Shown: piece by piece, positions 24,901-36,894 of the stretch
Numbering within the stretch: position 1 is the stretch's first letter
Layout: each line of letters starts with the position of its first letter
Assembly: GCA_947034885.2 (NCBI GenBank)
Contig: OX344751.2
Span: 35,081,582-35,145,581 of the forward strand
Reading direction: 5' to 3'
DNA length: 64,000 nt
Source: Thuidium tamariscinum
Lineage: Eukaryota; Streptophyta; Bryopsida; Hypnales; Thuidiaceae
Position numbers and translations under genes: made by a program
The notes under the pieces: generated by a model
Database searches by the model: none
Told to the model about the DNA's origin: nothing
The model's input: only the letters and a program-made list of their open reading frames with translations

Positions 24901-26221
24901 GGGCTTCTCCAAAACTAGAGCTACTCAACTCCACCGCAATGGACTAAGGTAAATCAGGGATGCAATGGATAGAGGGACCTTCATATCGCCAGGAGAGGCA
25001 ACAACAAAATTCGGACTTCATCCAAACGAAGAGGGCGCGTAGACTTTTGCAACAACGTAGCTCGCAAGACAATGGGGAGCACTCATCTCTGCCCCTTACC
25101 CGAATGCAACAGAAGGAGACTGGGTGGGCTGGTACATCAACGAGCTCGACGAATGGCCTGCAGCCGTAGCCCAAGTCCCTCCCAACTTGTCCCCTCACAT
25201 TGGTGTCTCAGCAGCGAAGTAGCCATTCCTACCAGAACATGCAACTTTCGAAGTCCTCCCAATATCCAGAGTGCTCCGTCATTGGCAGACCACCAACCAA
25301 TCAGAGATACTGAGGAACGGCCTCGGCTTACTACATAGAGTCAGGATTATGCGAACCATGAGAGGTCCGAAAAAGGTTATTATTCGCTTTTTCTATGGGC
25401 GCATTGATCAGCTGGCATAGGACCCTCACAAGATTGCATGGAATTCAGATGGTGCTAGTACTCCGTTGCTGGAATATACAGCTAAATTAGGTCGGCAGTT
25501 GCTTAGGCGTGGTCACCAGGTGCCGAATCCTGTTACAAGGAAATGGGCAGGGGTCCTTCCAGGGGACTTCGTGCTCAAATGGAAATCGATCTGGCTCAAA
25601 GAGAGGGTTCGCAAAGAAGCTGGACTTTCATGGCTTGTGTGGCATAGAGGCGTCGCGGTCAACCACTGGAGAGGGAGAATCAACAATGCAATCGCCACCC
25701 ATTGTCCAGTCTACCCCGCCCGAGCCGATGAGACCATACTGCACAGATTTTGGGAATGTATCACAACGCAATGCGCTTGGCAATGGGCTATGCATATAAT
25801 GAACACTTTGCTTGAAGGAAGGAATGCGGTGGGACCTTGGAGACCCCTGTCCTGGAAACAGGGCTTATTCTTAGCTAATATTCCACGCAAATTCAACCAA
25901 GTGAAGTGCATTTGGCTCGAAATTCGGACCACGGTGATGTGGTCGCTCTGGATCCAGCGTAATGACATGGTTTTTAACAACACCCCCTAGTCCGCCCACC
26001 GCTTACTCCAGCAGATTTGGAATGGCCTCATCGACTATGGCAGAGTCGAATGGGCGAACATATGCAGGTCTAAGGGTCGATCTCAAGCATCACAGCGCAA
26101 GATTCTAGCAACCTTCACGAACCGCAGATGTCGAATGGATGTCTTCGCCTCAATGGAGGAGGAACAACCGCGCTGGAAAGTATCTGGCCCCCTTAGCGGT
26201 TTTGTTTTTCAACCACCCTAA
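21914..26221 (+). pseudogene. LINE ORF2 (endonuclease / reverse transcriptase / zf-RVT), 11 in-frame stops
   Basis: One frame of 1,436 codons holds the whole polyprotein without a frameshift. Endonuclease motifs: FQEHR, NIYASN, CGDWNF, SLARLDRCY and ADHLPV. Reverse transcriptase: LPGPDGIT, NWRPITLLN, LKLDFTKAFDTVDW (motif A), RRGVRQGCPLAPYLF (motif B), FADDTSL (motif C) and KLLGIPFG. Near the end, LSWLVWHRG and CPVYPARADETILHRFWEC form a zf-RVT-like zinc site. Internal stops are TAA at 21938 and 24950, TGA at 22820 and 24485, and TAG at 22913, 23153, 25040, 25058, 25220, 25418 and 25988. The start is inferred from ATG 21914 overlapping the ORF1 stop; the TAA at 21938 sits where WNVxGLN-type starts carry Trp. 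Catalytic residues are still present, but the chain cannot be made whole. Confidence 0.9.
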
Positions 26222-26454
26222 ATCCTGCTTCTTGTTCGACCCCGGGCTGTGAGCGGCTTCGTGCGTGGCGGCTTCCCTGTGAGGGGCCTGCAGCCCCTCA
26301 CCTGCTTCGCCCCACCTTGTTTGCTCTTCTCGGTTGTGTCTGTCTGTCCTGTCCTGTTTGGTCTGTCTTTGTTCCACCAAGTCGCACACGACTGGTTGGT
26401 TTGTATTTTACTCTTGCAATGGAATTCCGTTTCATTTGTGCCAAAAAAATAAAA
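26222..26454 (+). other. LINE 3' UTR and A-rich tail
   Basis: The region from the last ORF2 stop to the right target-site duplication holds a GC-rich stretch, then a pyrimidine-rich stretch (TCTGTCTGTCCTGTCCTG) and the A-rich end. No coding region. Confidence 0.7.
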
Positions 26455-26471
26455 TAAGGTAGAAGGCTCTT
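26455..26471 (+). repeat. right target-site duplication of the LINE
   Basis: Second copy of the 17-bp sequence at 19445-19461, following the A-rich LINE tail directly. Confidence 0.9.
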
Positions 26472-26782
26472 AAATGGAGCGGGTTCTAAAATGGTGTCCT
26501 ATCTTAAATGTACAGTAGTTGTACATGTTGCTTTTTCATAGCCTTCAGCAGTATATTGACAGTGTATATTGTAGCTAGGGCACCATTTTACAGCCCTATG
26601 TCCTTTCAACTTCAAATTTTGATAACTAATTCAAAAATACTCAGAATAATATGAAACGACTTGGATTACATGTCAATTCTACTTGTTTTTCAAAGAAAAT
26701 TTACTGAAAAATATTTCTAGAGGTTTTACCTCCCTGAAATTCTGTTTCAGCCCTTAGATGGTCCATTATAGGACCTCTTACC

Positions 26783-27008
26783 TTAAGGGAGAGGCACCCA
26801 ATGGCGTCCCTGTACCCAATGCCGTCCGTTTCTAAGTCAGTCATTCATTCTAAAACAGAAATGTAGCGGGACTGTAGACTGCTTATTGTTTTAGATCAAA
26901 AGAAATAAGCCATGTACTGCCTACCTACATTTATAGCCTAAAATGATTGTGTGCTGTAAAAACGGACGGCATTGGGTACAGGGACGCCATTGGGTGCCTC
27001 TCCCTTAA
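26783..27008. mobile_element. 226-bp TTAA-bordered MITE with ~48-bp inverted repeats
   Basis: The element reads TTAA, GGGAGAGGCACCCAATGG and onward through ACGGACGG-type sequence. The right side is the near-perfect reverse complement for about 48 bases, ending CTCCC before the second TTAA at 27005-27008. The middle has no coding capacity. Its right TTAA is also the left TTAA of the next element. The ends begin GGGAG, unlike the CCCC-ended TTAA elements nearby, so this is a separate family with the same target. Confidence 0.8.
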
Positions 27009-27934
27009 CCCCTAAAGTCCCAAAGTCCCCTCGGGGGACACTTGGGATTTCGGGCAGGCTCGTGTGACTTGAAATTTTGACCTGATTTTTTGAAACTTTT
27101 TTTGAAGATAGGGAATCACATCAGCTTTCTAAAAATATAATTTTTTTTCAATCGGTGCCCGGGAGTAGAAGTTTTGCCATCCGAAGTCAAAAAAGTAGTT
27201 CGGCAGGTAGAAAAAAAAACCACAAAAAAATGAAATTTTTTTTTTCAATTTTTTTCCTGAAAGATTATGTTTTTGTCTACATTTGAAGCTTTGATTCATC
27301 CTATTTGGACTAATAATGAAAAAGTTATGGACAATCTTGTTTTTCAGGCAATTTAAGCATCTTAAAAAAAAAACACTCATAGAATTCATTTTTGAATGCA
27401 ATTTTCAATTTTTTTCAAATTTTTTTTTTGACAAGGTTGAGTTTGTTTTCAAGAACAATCCCACCGTTGGGATTATGATTTCTTAATTCCATCTAAGGGC
27501 TAAAAACAATTTAGTATTTTGTTCAACTTTGGACCTACTTCTATTTAACAATTTTTTTATATGTGAAAATCAAGTTTTGACATTCTAAAATTTTTTTCAC
27601 CAACTCTCAACTCAAATGTTCAAGATAAAAAATTTTAACCTTATGGTGTGTAGTGCAAAAAAAATCCACAAATGGCCATCAAAGTCACCTGAAATTGAAG
27701 GCCGCAGTTGAAAAAAACTTTTTTTTTCAACTTCAAATGCTAATATCTTCCAATCCGTACGGTCAAACTTCATGAAATTTTTACCACATGATTTGAGACA
27801 AGTGAAGTACAAGATCCTATGGTTAGATTCTAAGAAGAAAAAAAGTTTTTTTAGGTTTCTTGAGTGATTGTAGCAGAAATGGCAATTTCCAGTGGTTTCA
27901 GAGCCAGAAAATGCCTTGGGAACTTAGGGGTTAA
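27005..27934. mobile_element. TTAA-bordered element, ~0.93 kb
   Basis: After the TTAA at 27005-27008 the left end reads CCCCTAAAGTCCCAAAG. The right end on the other strand reads CCCCTAAGTTCCCAAGG before the TTAA at 27931-27934. The interior is AT-rich with long A and T runs and no credible gene. Both borders are shared with neighbouring elements. Confidence 0.65.
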
Positions 27935-28678
27935 CCCCTAAATGCCTAAGCTGCGTTTTTTGGCATTATAAATTTTTTGGGCAGCTCACTATGGATGGAG
28001 TTTTTATTTTCTTTCTTCGAAATTTTCACACAACATGTGTCCAAGGAGTAGCTTCAAGGCCCAACAATTTTCATAACTTTTGACTACACGGTTAAGAAGT
28101 TACGGCATGATATGTCATTTTGTTTGAAGTGAGGGCAGCCCAGGCAGCTGAAAAAACTTCTTTAAAATTTTTTTTTTTCCAAAAGTAAAATTTCAAATTG
28201 ATTCTTTAGGTTTTTACAGACATGGGAAGCTTTGAATCATTCCATTTGGATCCACGAGTCAAAAGTTATGAGGAATTTTAGTTTGCGGGTAGGTATGGAG
28301 TTTTCGAATTCCAAACGTACCCGCAAACTAAAATTCCTCATAACTTTTGACTCGTGAACCCAAATGGAATGATTCAAAGCTTCCCATGTCTATAAAAACC
28401 TAAAGAATCAATTTGAAATTTTACTTTTGAAAAAAAAGTTTTTTTAAAGAAGTTTTTTCAGCTGCCCGGGCTGCCCTCACTTCAAACAAAATGACATATC
28501 ATGCCATAACTTCTTAACCGTGTAGTCAAAAGTTACGAAAATTGTTGGGCCTTGAAGCTACTCCTCGGACACATGTTGTGTGAAAATTTCGATGAAAGAA
28601 AATAAAAACTCCATCCGTAGTGAGCTGCCCAAAAAATTTATAATGCCAAAAAACGTAGCTTAGGCATTTAGGGGTTAA
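27931..28678. mobile_element. foldback element with ~357-bp arms, TTAA borders
   Basis: The left arm (27935-28291, starting CCCCTAAATGCCTAAG) and the right arm (28318-28674) are reverse complements with only scattered mismatches. They are separated by a spacer of about 26 bases (28292-28317). TTAA flanks both sides (27931-27934 and 28675-28678). Almost the whole element would fold into one hairpin if transcribed. It has no coding capacity. High arm identity argues for a recent origin or gene conversion. Confidence 0.88.
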
Positions 28679-29376
28679 GGGAGAAACACCCATTTCTGTC
28701 CCTATACCTATTCCTGGACCGTAGAGTACCACTAAATCTGTCCATAAATATTCATTAAAGCGTCCGACAAATGTTTAATTCTAATTTGCTCACTCAATTG
28801 TAAGATACATGTATAGTTTTCATTCACTAACAACTGATTTTAGCAGGTGTTCAGTTAAAGGTACACCTATAGGATGGTTCTAGTGGTCTAGGGAGCCAAC
28901 ACTTTGGAAATTTATAAAAATTACATATGGATTCCTAAAAATTTGATTTTTTTTAATATTCATGATTTTCACTCGCTAATACTAGAAAAATATCAGTTTT
29001 AGAAAATGTTGCCTCCAACTATTCTGAATTCCTTATTTGGACGTTTTTGGGTGTTTCCACTGTACCAACTATCTTCCTTCTATTCCCAAAATGAACTAGT
29101 TTTTCAAGTATGAAGTTCTAGTAGTTTACTTTGTTTTTAACTCAAAATAAAAAATTTGCATATTCATCTGTTTATTTCCCCTTCTTTCAATTTGCAAACG
29201 ATTTTTCCTCAAATTCATCCGGTTGATCTTGAACTAGCTACCAGTTCTCACCGGACCCTGGCACAGACGGCGGGACCTAGCTTAGCGGAGGACTGTGGCG
29301 GTGTGGCCTCAGTGATGAGTTGGTTTTCGAATCAAAGTTCATACCAGTTCAAGGGAGGCATCCCATTTCTACCCAC
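28675..29376. mobile_element. remnant related to the GGGAG-type TTAA MITE
   Basis: Right after the shared TTAA at 28675-28678 the sequence reads GGGAGAAACACCCATTTCTG and TCCCTATACC, a diverged form of the 26783 MITE left end. A second left-end-like block in the same orientation (AAGGGAGGCATCCCATTTCT) lies near 29351-29372. The expected inverted right end was not found, so this is a rearranged or incomplete element. Open frames are short. Confidence 0.45.
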
Positions 29377-31626
29377 TTAACCCCAAAGTGACAAAGAGGA
29401 CAGAAAGTGTCCTCACACAGTTTTAAGTTCAATTCAAAGTGTTGCAACTTTTGTATCCAAGGTCCAAATTCAATCAAACTTGTTGGAAAAAGTTGCATTC
29501 TTCCCTCTAGTTTGTGTGGTAAAATTTTCAGATGAATTCAAGATGTATTGATTTTTTGGAAGCCAATTGAAGTTCACAACTTCAATTTGAGTTCACCAAA
29601 CTACATTTTAGGGCTGCAACTTCGGGACCTTGTATCTCCTTCATCCATTGCTCATTTTCAATAAAATTTGTTGGATTTTGTTCCCCTTTAAGAATAGTTA
29701 TCTTGATAAAGTTTTCATGTCAATTCAAGTTGTTTTGAATGTTTGGGAGCAATTCAAAGTTCAAAATCCTGCCATTATTGGAGTACAATGAACTTTGGCA
29801 GCTTGTTTCTTCTTCATACAGAGTCTTATTCCAATAATTCTTTTTGGAAAAGTTGTGCATACTAGTCTAGTTTGCGTAGCTAAGATTTTATGTTAATCCA
29901 AGAATTAATGAGTGACTAAGAAGCTTTTTAGTAGAAGGAGGTTTAGCTTTAGATATGTTTTTTGCAATTTTTTGTATTGATTTTTGACATTTCAAAGCCG
30001 TTTTGTAGTCACAATGAGTCAATTGAATGAAAAATAAATTTCACTAATGTGTTTGTATACTAGTTTTGAATCATTTCGTAGTGAAAAGTTTTTTCATTTG
30101 AGTAGGTTTAGAAATCAAATTTCACCTCCAAATGTGTTTTTGGGAAAATTTCAGCATCCATTTTCAACACTGAAATATTATGATCTTGCAATCTATGTAG
30201 CCAAATGACTTCAAATTTTGTACATGTCATCTACAACATATACACTACAAGATTGTACAGTTGAGATTAGTATAACATGAAGACATTTAATTCCATAAAG
30301 CTTCAAAAGCAATGATGTTTTTGAACCCTAGAAATTGAATGTCACTTTGGCATTAACTCTTCATCGCCTAAGGTCCAAGGAGGCCTAAAAGCATCATTGC
30401 TTTTCAAGCCTTACAAGTCTAAATGTAATGTATGAAAATCTCAACCATACAATATTGTACATAGCATTCAGTAGCAACACTGCAACACTACAACTTGCCT
30501 CTAGTGTAACGAAATGATGTAGTATATTCCAAATCATTTCATCTGTGGGATGAAATGGTGTGGAATATTCCACACCGAAATCAGTGTCACATATGTTGAA
30601 ATTGTCATATGGGGAAGTTTACTTAGTTAGCCAATGCTAAGGTCGCAACTGAAAATTGCAGTAGAATTAATAATCAAATGTTCTTTATTACACTTTAGTT
30701 CCTTGTTTGGATGTTTATGATGGATGAGGCCTTAAGAGAGGGAAAGGTAGCCTCTCTGAAGGCTATTGAATGTAATGTATATGTTGTAAATGACGTGGAT
30801 CAAATTTGGAGTTATTTGGTTGCATTGATTGCAAGATCATAATGTTTTAGTGTTGAAAAAAGATGCTGAAATTTTCTTGAAAACACATTCCAAGGTGAAA
30901 TTTGATTTCTAAACCTACTCAAATGAAAAAAAATTTAAACTAGAAAGTGATTCAAAATCAACATACAAACACATTGGTGTAAAAATATTCCATTTTAATG
31001 CTTTAAACTCTTTGTAAAATGACTTTGTAATGTCAAAAAAATAGCAAAAAAAGGTGCAAAAAATATATCTATGGCAACACGTCCTACTAAAGTGCTTTTC
31101 AGCCACTCATAACTTTTTAAATTGATATAAAATTTTAGCCACACAAACTTGATTAGAATGTGTAATTTAAAAAAAAATTGAAATGAACACTCTATGAGGA
31201 AGAAACAAGCCACCAAAGTTCACTATAATTCAAAGATGTCTAGTTTTTGAACTTTGAAATGCTCTCAAACATCCAAAACAATTTGGATTGCTATAAAAAT
31301 TTGACAAAAAAAATTGGATTTCTAGAGAAACAAAATCCAACAAATTTGATTGAAAAAAAACATTGGAAGAAGGAGATACAAGCCCCCAAAGTTGCAACCA
31401 TCAACAATGCACTTTGGTGATTTCAAATTGAACCTAAGAACTTTGATTGGCTTCCAAAAAATCATTACATCTCAGATTGATTTGAAAACTTTACCACACA
31501 AACTAGACTAGTACATGCAACTTTTTTAACAAGTTTTATTGAATTCAAGCATTGGATGCAAAAGTTACAACACTTTGAATTGAACTATGACGATACTTTT
31601 TGTCCTGTTAAGCAATGAAGAGTTAA
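29377..31626. mobile_element. 2.25-kb foldback element, TTAA borders
   Basis: The left part (from CCCCAAAGTGACAAAGAGGACA at 29381) and the right part ending at 31622 are long imperfect inverted repeats over roughly 1 kb each. Matching landmarks include GTTCAATTCAAAGTGTTG, CTAGTTTGTGTGGTAAA, TTTTTTGGAAGCCAAT and ATTATGATCTTGCAAT. The centre near 30500 holds a further small inverted repeat around GAAATGATG. TTAA lies at both ends (29377-29380 and 31623-31626). An internal TTAACTCTTCATCGCC near 30354 resembles the right terminus, hinting at nesting. There is no credible coding region. Confidence 0.75.
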
Positions 31627-33393
31627 GGAGGAACATGTATTGCAAGGTAGGGTTTCTTCAATGGAGAAATGTTTTTGTATGTAGAATTAGGATTTAGAAG
31701 TTAGACTCTATAATTTTTCAAATTATTATTTCTCCAAACATAACTACCATAAATTTTTTAGTTGAAGATTGTATTTTGATCCATATTGGTCTTATAGACT
31801 TTCTTATTTTTGACCAAGGGTTGGTTGCAACATCCAATATTGATAGTGTTGTAGCCAATCATAGAGACCACAAGTGCACTAGGAAGTGTGCCACAATTGA
31901 TCACTATTCATCTCTTCATACAAAGAAAGAGAGCAATCTATATTAATAGAATAGGGGTTGATCAAGAATACAATCACCAAAGAAACAAACTACCTTTTGT
32001 GAAAGTCAAATTTGTTATAAATTAAGTCATTTTGTATAAAAGTGACATGTCATCTTATGAATGATGTAATGTTTGTCATGTGAACCCTCAACAATTTGAT
32101 GTGGAAATTCAATTTCAACAACTAAATGCCAAATTAGCCCTTTACATGTGCTAACACCTATATTGCCAATTAGGCTTGGCAAATACCAAGTCTTGTTTGT
32201 ATGAACAATAGATAAACAAAACAATAAAAATGAAGCAAGAATGAACCTTGAGGGAATTATATCCAAAATAGACCCCCAATACAATTGTGCCCTCTTCTAT
32301 ACTAATGTTGTGAAAATTGTAAAAGATTGGCATTAGACAATTTTAAAGTAGAATTGGGGTCAAAAGGGTATTGCAAGAATGTAGGAAGTCCAAAGATCTA
32401 CAATAGAAAAAAAATTGAGACCATTATAATCCTTCCTAGACACAACAATGCCAAGTTTTATCATTTTTTTTCACCACCAAAAATGTGAATTTTTTAATCA
32501 AAAAAAAATTGACCAAAATATATGTAAAAAACTCTCTAATTTGTTGTTCTATTGCAACCAATTTTTTTTTTATTCCAGTCAATCTAAATATGTATAGTGA
32601 CCCAAAGGACTAGAATGGATTTATTTACTTTATAGCTTCCCCTTATATTTTATAGTTGGGTTGGCTATGTCTATGTATAGTAGCCAATCCATTGTTAATC
32701 AATCTCCCTCCCTCCATTTTAGCAATGTAGGCTACATTTTTATTGTATAGGAAGAGATGAATGTTGGCCAATTCTTGGAGCATTAAAATTGGCTAGAAGA
32801 CTCTCAACATTGCAACCACCCCTTGGTCGAATTTACAATCAATCCTTGGTTGGAAATAGGAAGGTTTATATTACTAGAATAAGTTGAATAAAATCTTCAA
32901 CTAAAAAATTAATAGTTTCTATATTTAGAAAATTAAAATAATGAAAAATTATAGAATCCTTCAAACAACTCTATTTGCATACATGGAAAAATTTCTACAT
33001 CCAAGAAACCAATTTTCTAGATACACATAATTGCTTAAGTGGTGGAATGGCTTGTCTACCTTAATGTATTTGAATCCTACAATACAATTACAATCCCAAG
33101 AGAGGTTGGTGTAAATGAAGTCTTCATTCATCCAAGTTTACCTAAGAAGTCAATGAGAGTGATGATAATTCAACAATTAGCATCTTCTATTTGGATGTCA
33201 TTTCAACATTTACACTGTATTATAAATACTCAAATATGGCATCAATAATATATATGTGACTAATTTGTAGTTTTAGAGACATATGCAAGGTGCAATACTA
33301 GTTCCAACTGGAAGTGTCATTTGACATTGGGTTCACCTTAACATGAATATAAACTTGAGAGTACTTGATACCTCAATTCATGCACCTTTTATC
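31627..33393. other. AT-rich intergenic, nothing recognised
   Basis: No gene or clear repeat was found. Open frames of 60-85 codons lack motifs. Confidence 0.5.
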
Positions 33394-34204
33394 TTAACCT
33401 CTAACTACCCAGTCAACCATATATGGTCGATCTGAAATTTCAGGCCCATTTGTGAGCGGGCAGTTAAATTACTTTGACTCTTTAAAAAAAAATTGGAGCA
33501 GTTTTAAGGGTTAACTATTGAAAACTTTCATTTTTCACTTTAAAAAAATACATATTTGATTATTGAGAGGTCTTCAAAGGCATACATGTACCAAAAGTAA
33601 AGAGTAAAGCTTACCAATTTTTCTTCATTTCCTAGTGTTTAGCAATTTCACTTGATTTTAGATCTAAAAAATTGTACATATCCATTTGCTTCAAGAATGG
33701 TTCTAATGGATAGTGTAAAGTGTTTTCATGATATTCACCATTGAAAATTTTAACATACAACTATTAAATTGGAGCTATTTGCAAATTCTACTTATAAAAA
33801 TAATTGCATTTCAACAATTGCAAGGTGGATTGTGTAATAAGTTTAATAGCTTTTCATGTGAAATCAAGTTTTTTAGAAGTGAATTTTAGTGTGCTAACAC
33901 TCTATGTAGTTGTTTATGTTACTTCCAATCCCCAAAAAAATTTATATGCAAATTTGAGAAACATTGGGGGTAAAGGCAACATATTAAATATAGAAAATGT
34001 ACTCTTCTCTCTTTATAATCTCACAACTCCCATACAATTTTGCACTCAAAATTTGAGTACTTACTAAAAAACAAATTCTTTGAACATCTGTACGGTTAGA
34101 TTTTGAAAAAAAAATCAACTTGCTTAATTAGAGATGACTGCAAGCCAATGCACTTTTTCCATAGTCAAAACACACTTGAAAAGGCTTGTGCATTTAGGGG
34201 TTAA
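33394..34204. mobile_element. possible diverged TTAA-bordered element
   Basis: The right end is clear: CATTTAGGGG before a TTAA at 34201-34204, as in the CCCCTAAATG family. The left end is inferred at TTAA 33394-33397 followed by CCTCTAACTACCC, a weak match. There is no coding capacity. Confidence 0.4.
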
Positions 34205-34414
34205 ATACAAAAAACATTATATTTGAACTTTCTGGATATGCCTTTAAAGGTTAATTTCTCTACCTCCTTAGTGAACTAGTACATCTTTGAATCCAAATAT
34301 GAATCCAAATCTACCCAGTTTAGTCATGTGATAGTAAAAAATAGATTTTACATTTCCACATTTATTCTAAAAGACTCATTTGGAGTCAAGCCTATGATTA
34401 CAATAAAACACAAA

Positions 34415-34746
34415 CATAAGAAGATTTTTGGGCCTCCAAAAGACTGTTTCAAGGCCGTTCCTTGAAATTGTTTCCATTATTGCAGACCAAACCCTGGTTT
34501 GATTTTTTGAATTTTGAATTTTTTAAATTAATTTTTTTTAAATGTCTTAAAAAGAGAAAAAATGCTTTAAAAAATTCTTTTCAACAAAATATTTTTAAAA
34601 ACATATAACAATTCATTAATATTATTTGATGTGGTAGTCACTCGACCACATTAGCATACTGATGTAATAGTGTTTATAGCGTTTCTACAATGTCCCCAGC
34701 ATTCGGGAACTCATAATCTTCTAAAACGACTAGAATTCTTCTTATG
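34415..34746 (-). mobile_element. CATTAG-family inverted-repeat element, diverged copy
   Basis: The left end is CATAAGAAGATTTTTGGGCC; the right end on the other strand is CATAAGAAGAATTCTAGTCG. The GGGCCTCCAAAAGACTGTTT region, the TTGCAGACCAAACC region and an AT-rich core match the layout of copy 1 at 9916-10189 in the same orientation. Non-coding, about 332 bp. Confidence 0.5.
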
Positions 34747-35806
34747 AATCAATGTAATATGGATCTAGTGGTTGTGAAAATAATTCTTGTATATATGTGT
34801 CTAAAATGAACAATTTTGAACATTTGAACATTTAAGCTCAATTTTCCACAATTCTTTTAGGGATAAGTTTTATCAAAACATCTTTCAATTCATTTTAAAG
34901 ATACAAAAATGAACAATGACTATAATATATTTGAAATTTTATTAGACATACAATTGCTTTTAGCAATTTGAAGTAATAATTAAAATTACATTTTAAATTC
35001 TTGCCACTCAAATATTTTAATAAATTTGCAAATAGACTCTCCTAATTATTAATAGCCACATACATCACAATAGAATACATAACAAGTTAATTTAATAATT
35101 GTACCTCATAAGAATAATACTAGCTAACTCCCATTCAAAATCAAACTTTCATCCAACATTTATACACATCAAAACATTTTATGAATAGGCAATGATCTAC
35201 CTTTCATGCAAGGAAGGTATTGTGTTTTATTAGATGTATGGGAGGGGCTTATTAGTTAATTCAAGAATTGAAGTTGGATGAGGAGTTATAAAAGAGAATA
35301 TTTGTTCATTGAAATGGGGCCCCTTGCCTAATTACTCATTAATAAACAATGTTATGTTTATCCAATATGCATATGCAACTACCATTCCTCCAAATGATTG
35401 ATTGCACTACTACTTCAACAATATTCATTGAATACTCATCAACATTAGTGGAAGAGTCTAAGCTAAGTACTGAAACTATTTAGCGAAGATAATTTTCTTG
35501 CCTTCTTTTGAGAAAGTTACTTTATAGGTTATCAAAGTCAATATTCGTATGCATGGATGTTTATGGATCTCAATTACAAAAATAGCTAGATGTGTATTTA
35601 CACTTAGTGTTAAAGAGTGTTGTTTTTAAGAATCTTAAGAATGAATTTAGATCTACTCCTAAATTGAATTCACATTGCAAATATCACCTACAACACCAAG
35701 TGCAAGCATACCTAAATTGAAAATAGAATATTTTTGTATAATAACAATAAACATTCACATAGTGAGAAATGTCAAGAAATAAGTGTAGGACAACTTCATT
35801 TCATAA
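34747..35806. other. AT-rich intergenic, nothing recognised
   Basis: No coding region or repeat could be supported. Confidence 0.5.
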
Positions 35807-36137
35807 CATTAGGTGAAAATTGGGGCCTCTGGAAGACTGCGGATTCTCAAACTACGAGAACACTAAAACTACCATGGGAACGCATTTCACTGTTGCGAGA
35901 ACATAGAAACTGCAGAATTCGACGTAATCAAGACCATGCCATGTCATTGATTTTTAGTTTTATTGTAAATTTTTAAATTTTTTTCACATATCAAAATCCA
36001 ATTTTATTTTTTTATTTATTTTTTATTTTTGATAATTGCTGACCTGACAATGGCTAACAATTTTGGGAACTAATTTTGGGAACTGTTTCAAGAACTATTT
36101 CATGAACAGACCCAAAACGGCCTCAAATCTCATCATG
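35807..36137 (+). mobile_element. CATTAG-family inverted-repeat element
   Basis: The left end reads CATTAGGTGAAAATTGGGGC. The right end on the other strand reads CATGATGAGATTTGAGGCCG. The interior keeps GACTGCGG, GGGAACGCA, an AT-rich core, GACCTGACAATGG and CAGACCCAAAACGGCC, in the order seen in the copy at 43094-43359. Non-coding. Confidence 0.6.
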
Positions 36138-36894
36138 CTTAGAGTAACTCCTGCACTAATTGAATTAACTTGTTTACCAATGATGGTCCCCACGTGGACA
36201 CCTCTGACTGGATGGCAACCAATCATGAAGAATTCAACACCTAAAGTAAATAACAGTAGTACGGCACATCCATCACCCTCCCGAAAAAAGTAAGTTTTAA
36301 ATCGGGGCATTCGATTCAGGGCATTCAATTCGGGGCAGTATGGGCAGCACTCTCCGAAAAGGAAAACCTTCACGTCTGCCCGGACCCCCGACTGTCTTCG
36401 TCCTTGTTCTCCTCAGCACAGCCCAGCTCGCAGTTCCCTCTCGTTATGCAGAATTGCCATCGCCAGGCGCCCTTCGGCTCAGTCATTTGCAACACAGGGA
36501 TGCAGCCTCGCATTTCCAATTTGTCGACACTTACCAGAATTCGCCGCAGGAGTTAGCCCTCAGAATTCTCGGTCCGATTTTCCATCAGGAGTTTCTTCTT
36601 GAGATCATTTAGTTGGGTGACTGGAGCTTGCGGCGCAGATCATTTCAGCGGGGGAATACAGATCCGGGAGAATCATCTGTGTGCGTTGCGTCAGGTTTTG
36701 CTACTGCAGTACCGGTAGTCGTTTTGTATGTGGTCCATGCGCATGGTCAGGAGCTTGGGACTGGCGCTGCTGTGGTTGCTGGTGTTCTGACATTGGGAGA
36801 GCCCTAGGAGCCGGGTGAGCGAGCGGTGCCGCCCCCTCGCGTGGAAGGAGCGCTTCGATTTCGGGAGGGAGTTCGGTTAGTCCGGTTAGTCTAA
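36138..36894 (+). promoter_or_regulatory. GC-rich 5' flank and probable leader of the COL gene
   Basis: Composition rises sharply from about 36310 into the COL gene. A 90-codon frame starting ATG at 36340 and ending at 36612 lies wholly upstream of the COL start. If transcription begins before 36340 it would be an upstream ORF, but its sequence has no recognisable motif apart from a hydrophobic VFVLVLL stretch. No definite TATA box or initiator was assigned. Confidence 0.4.

Larger units (their letters stand above)
19462..26454 (+). mobile_element. full-length L1-type LINE retrotransposon
   Basis: The 6,993-bp element is flanked by a perfect 17-bp target-site duplication. It has a 5' UTR of 314 bp, ORF1 with a CCHC knuckle, ORF2 with an apurinic-type endonuclease, a reverse transcriptase and a terminal zf-RVT-like region, a 3' UTR of about 220 bp, and a short A-rich tail (CCAAAAAAATAAAA). 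The long duplication and A-rich tail are hallmarks of target-primed reverse transcription. It is much GC-richer than its surroundings. ORF2 carries eleven internal stop codons, so this copy cannot move by itself. Confidence 0.92.

Noticed and set aside
36340-36612. A 90-codon secreted-peptide-like gene upstream of COL
   Set aside because: The hydrophobic stretch is not a convincing signal peptide and there is no family match. It may be an upstream ORF or chance in GC-rich DNA.
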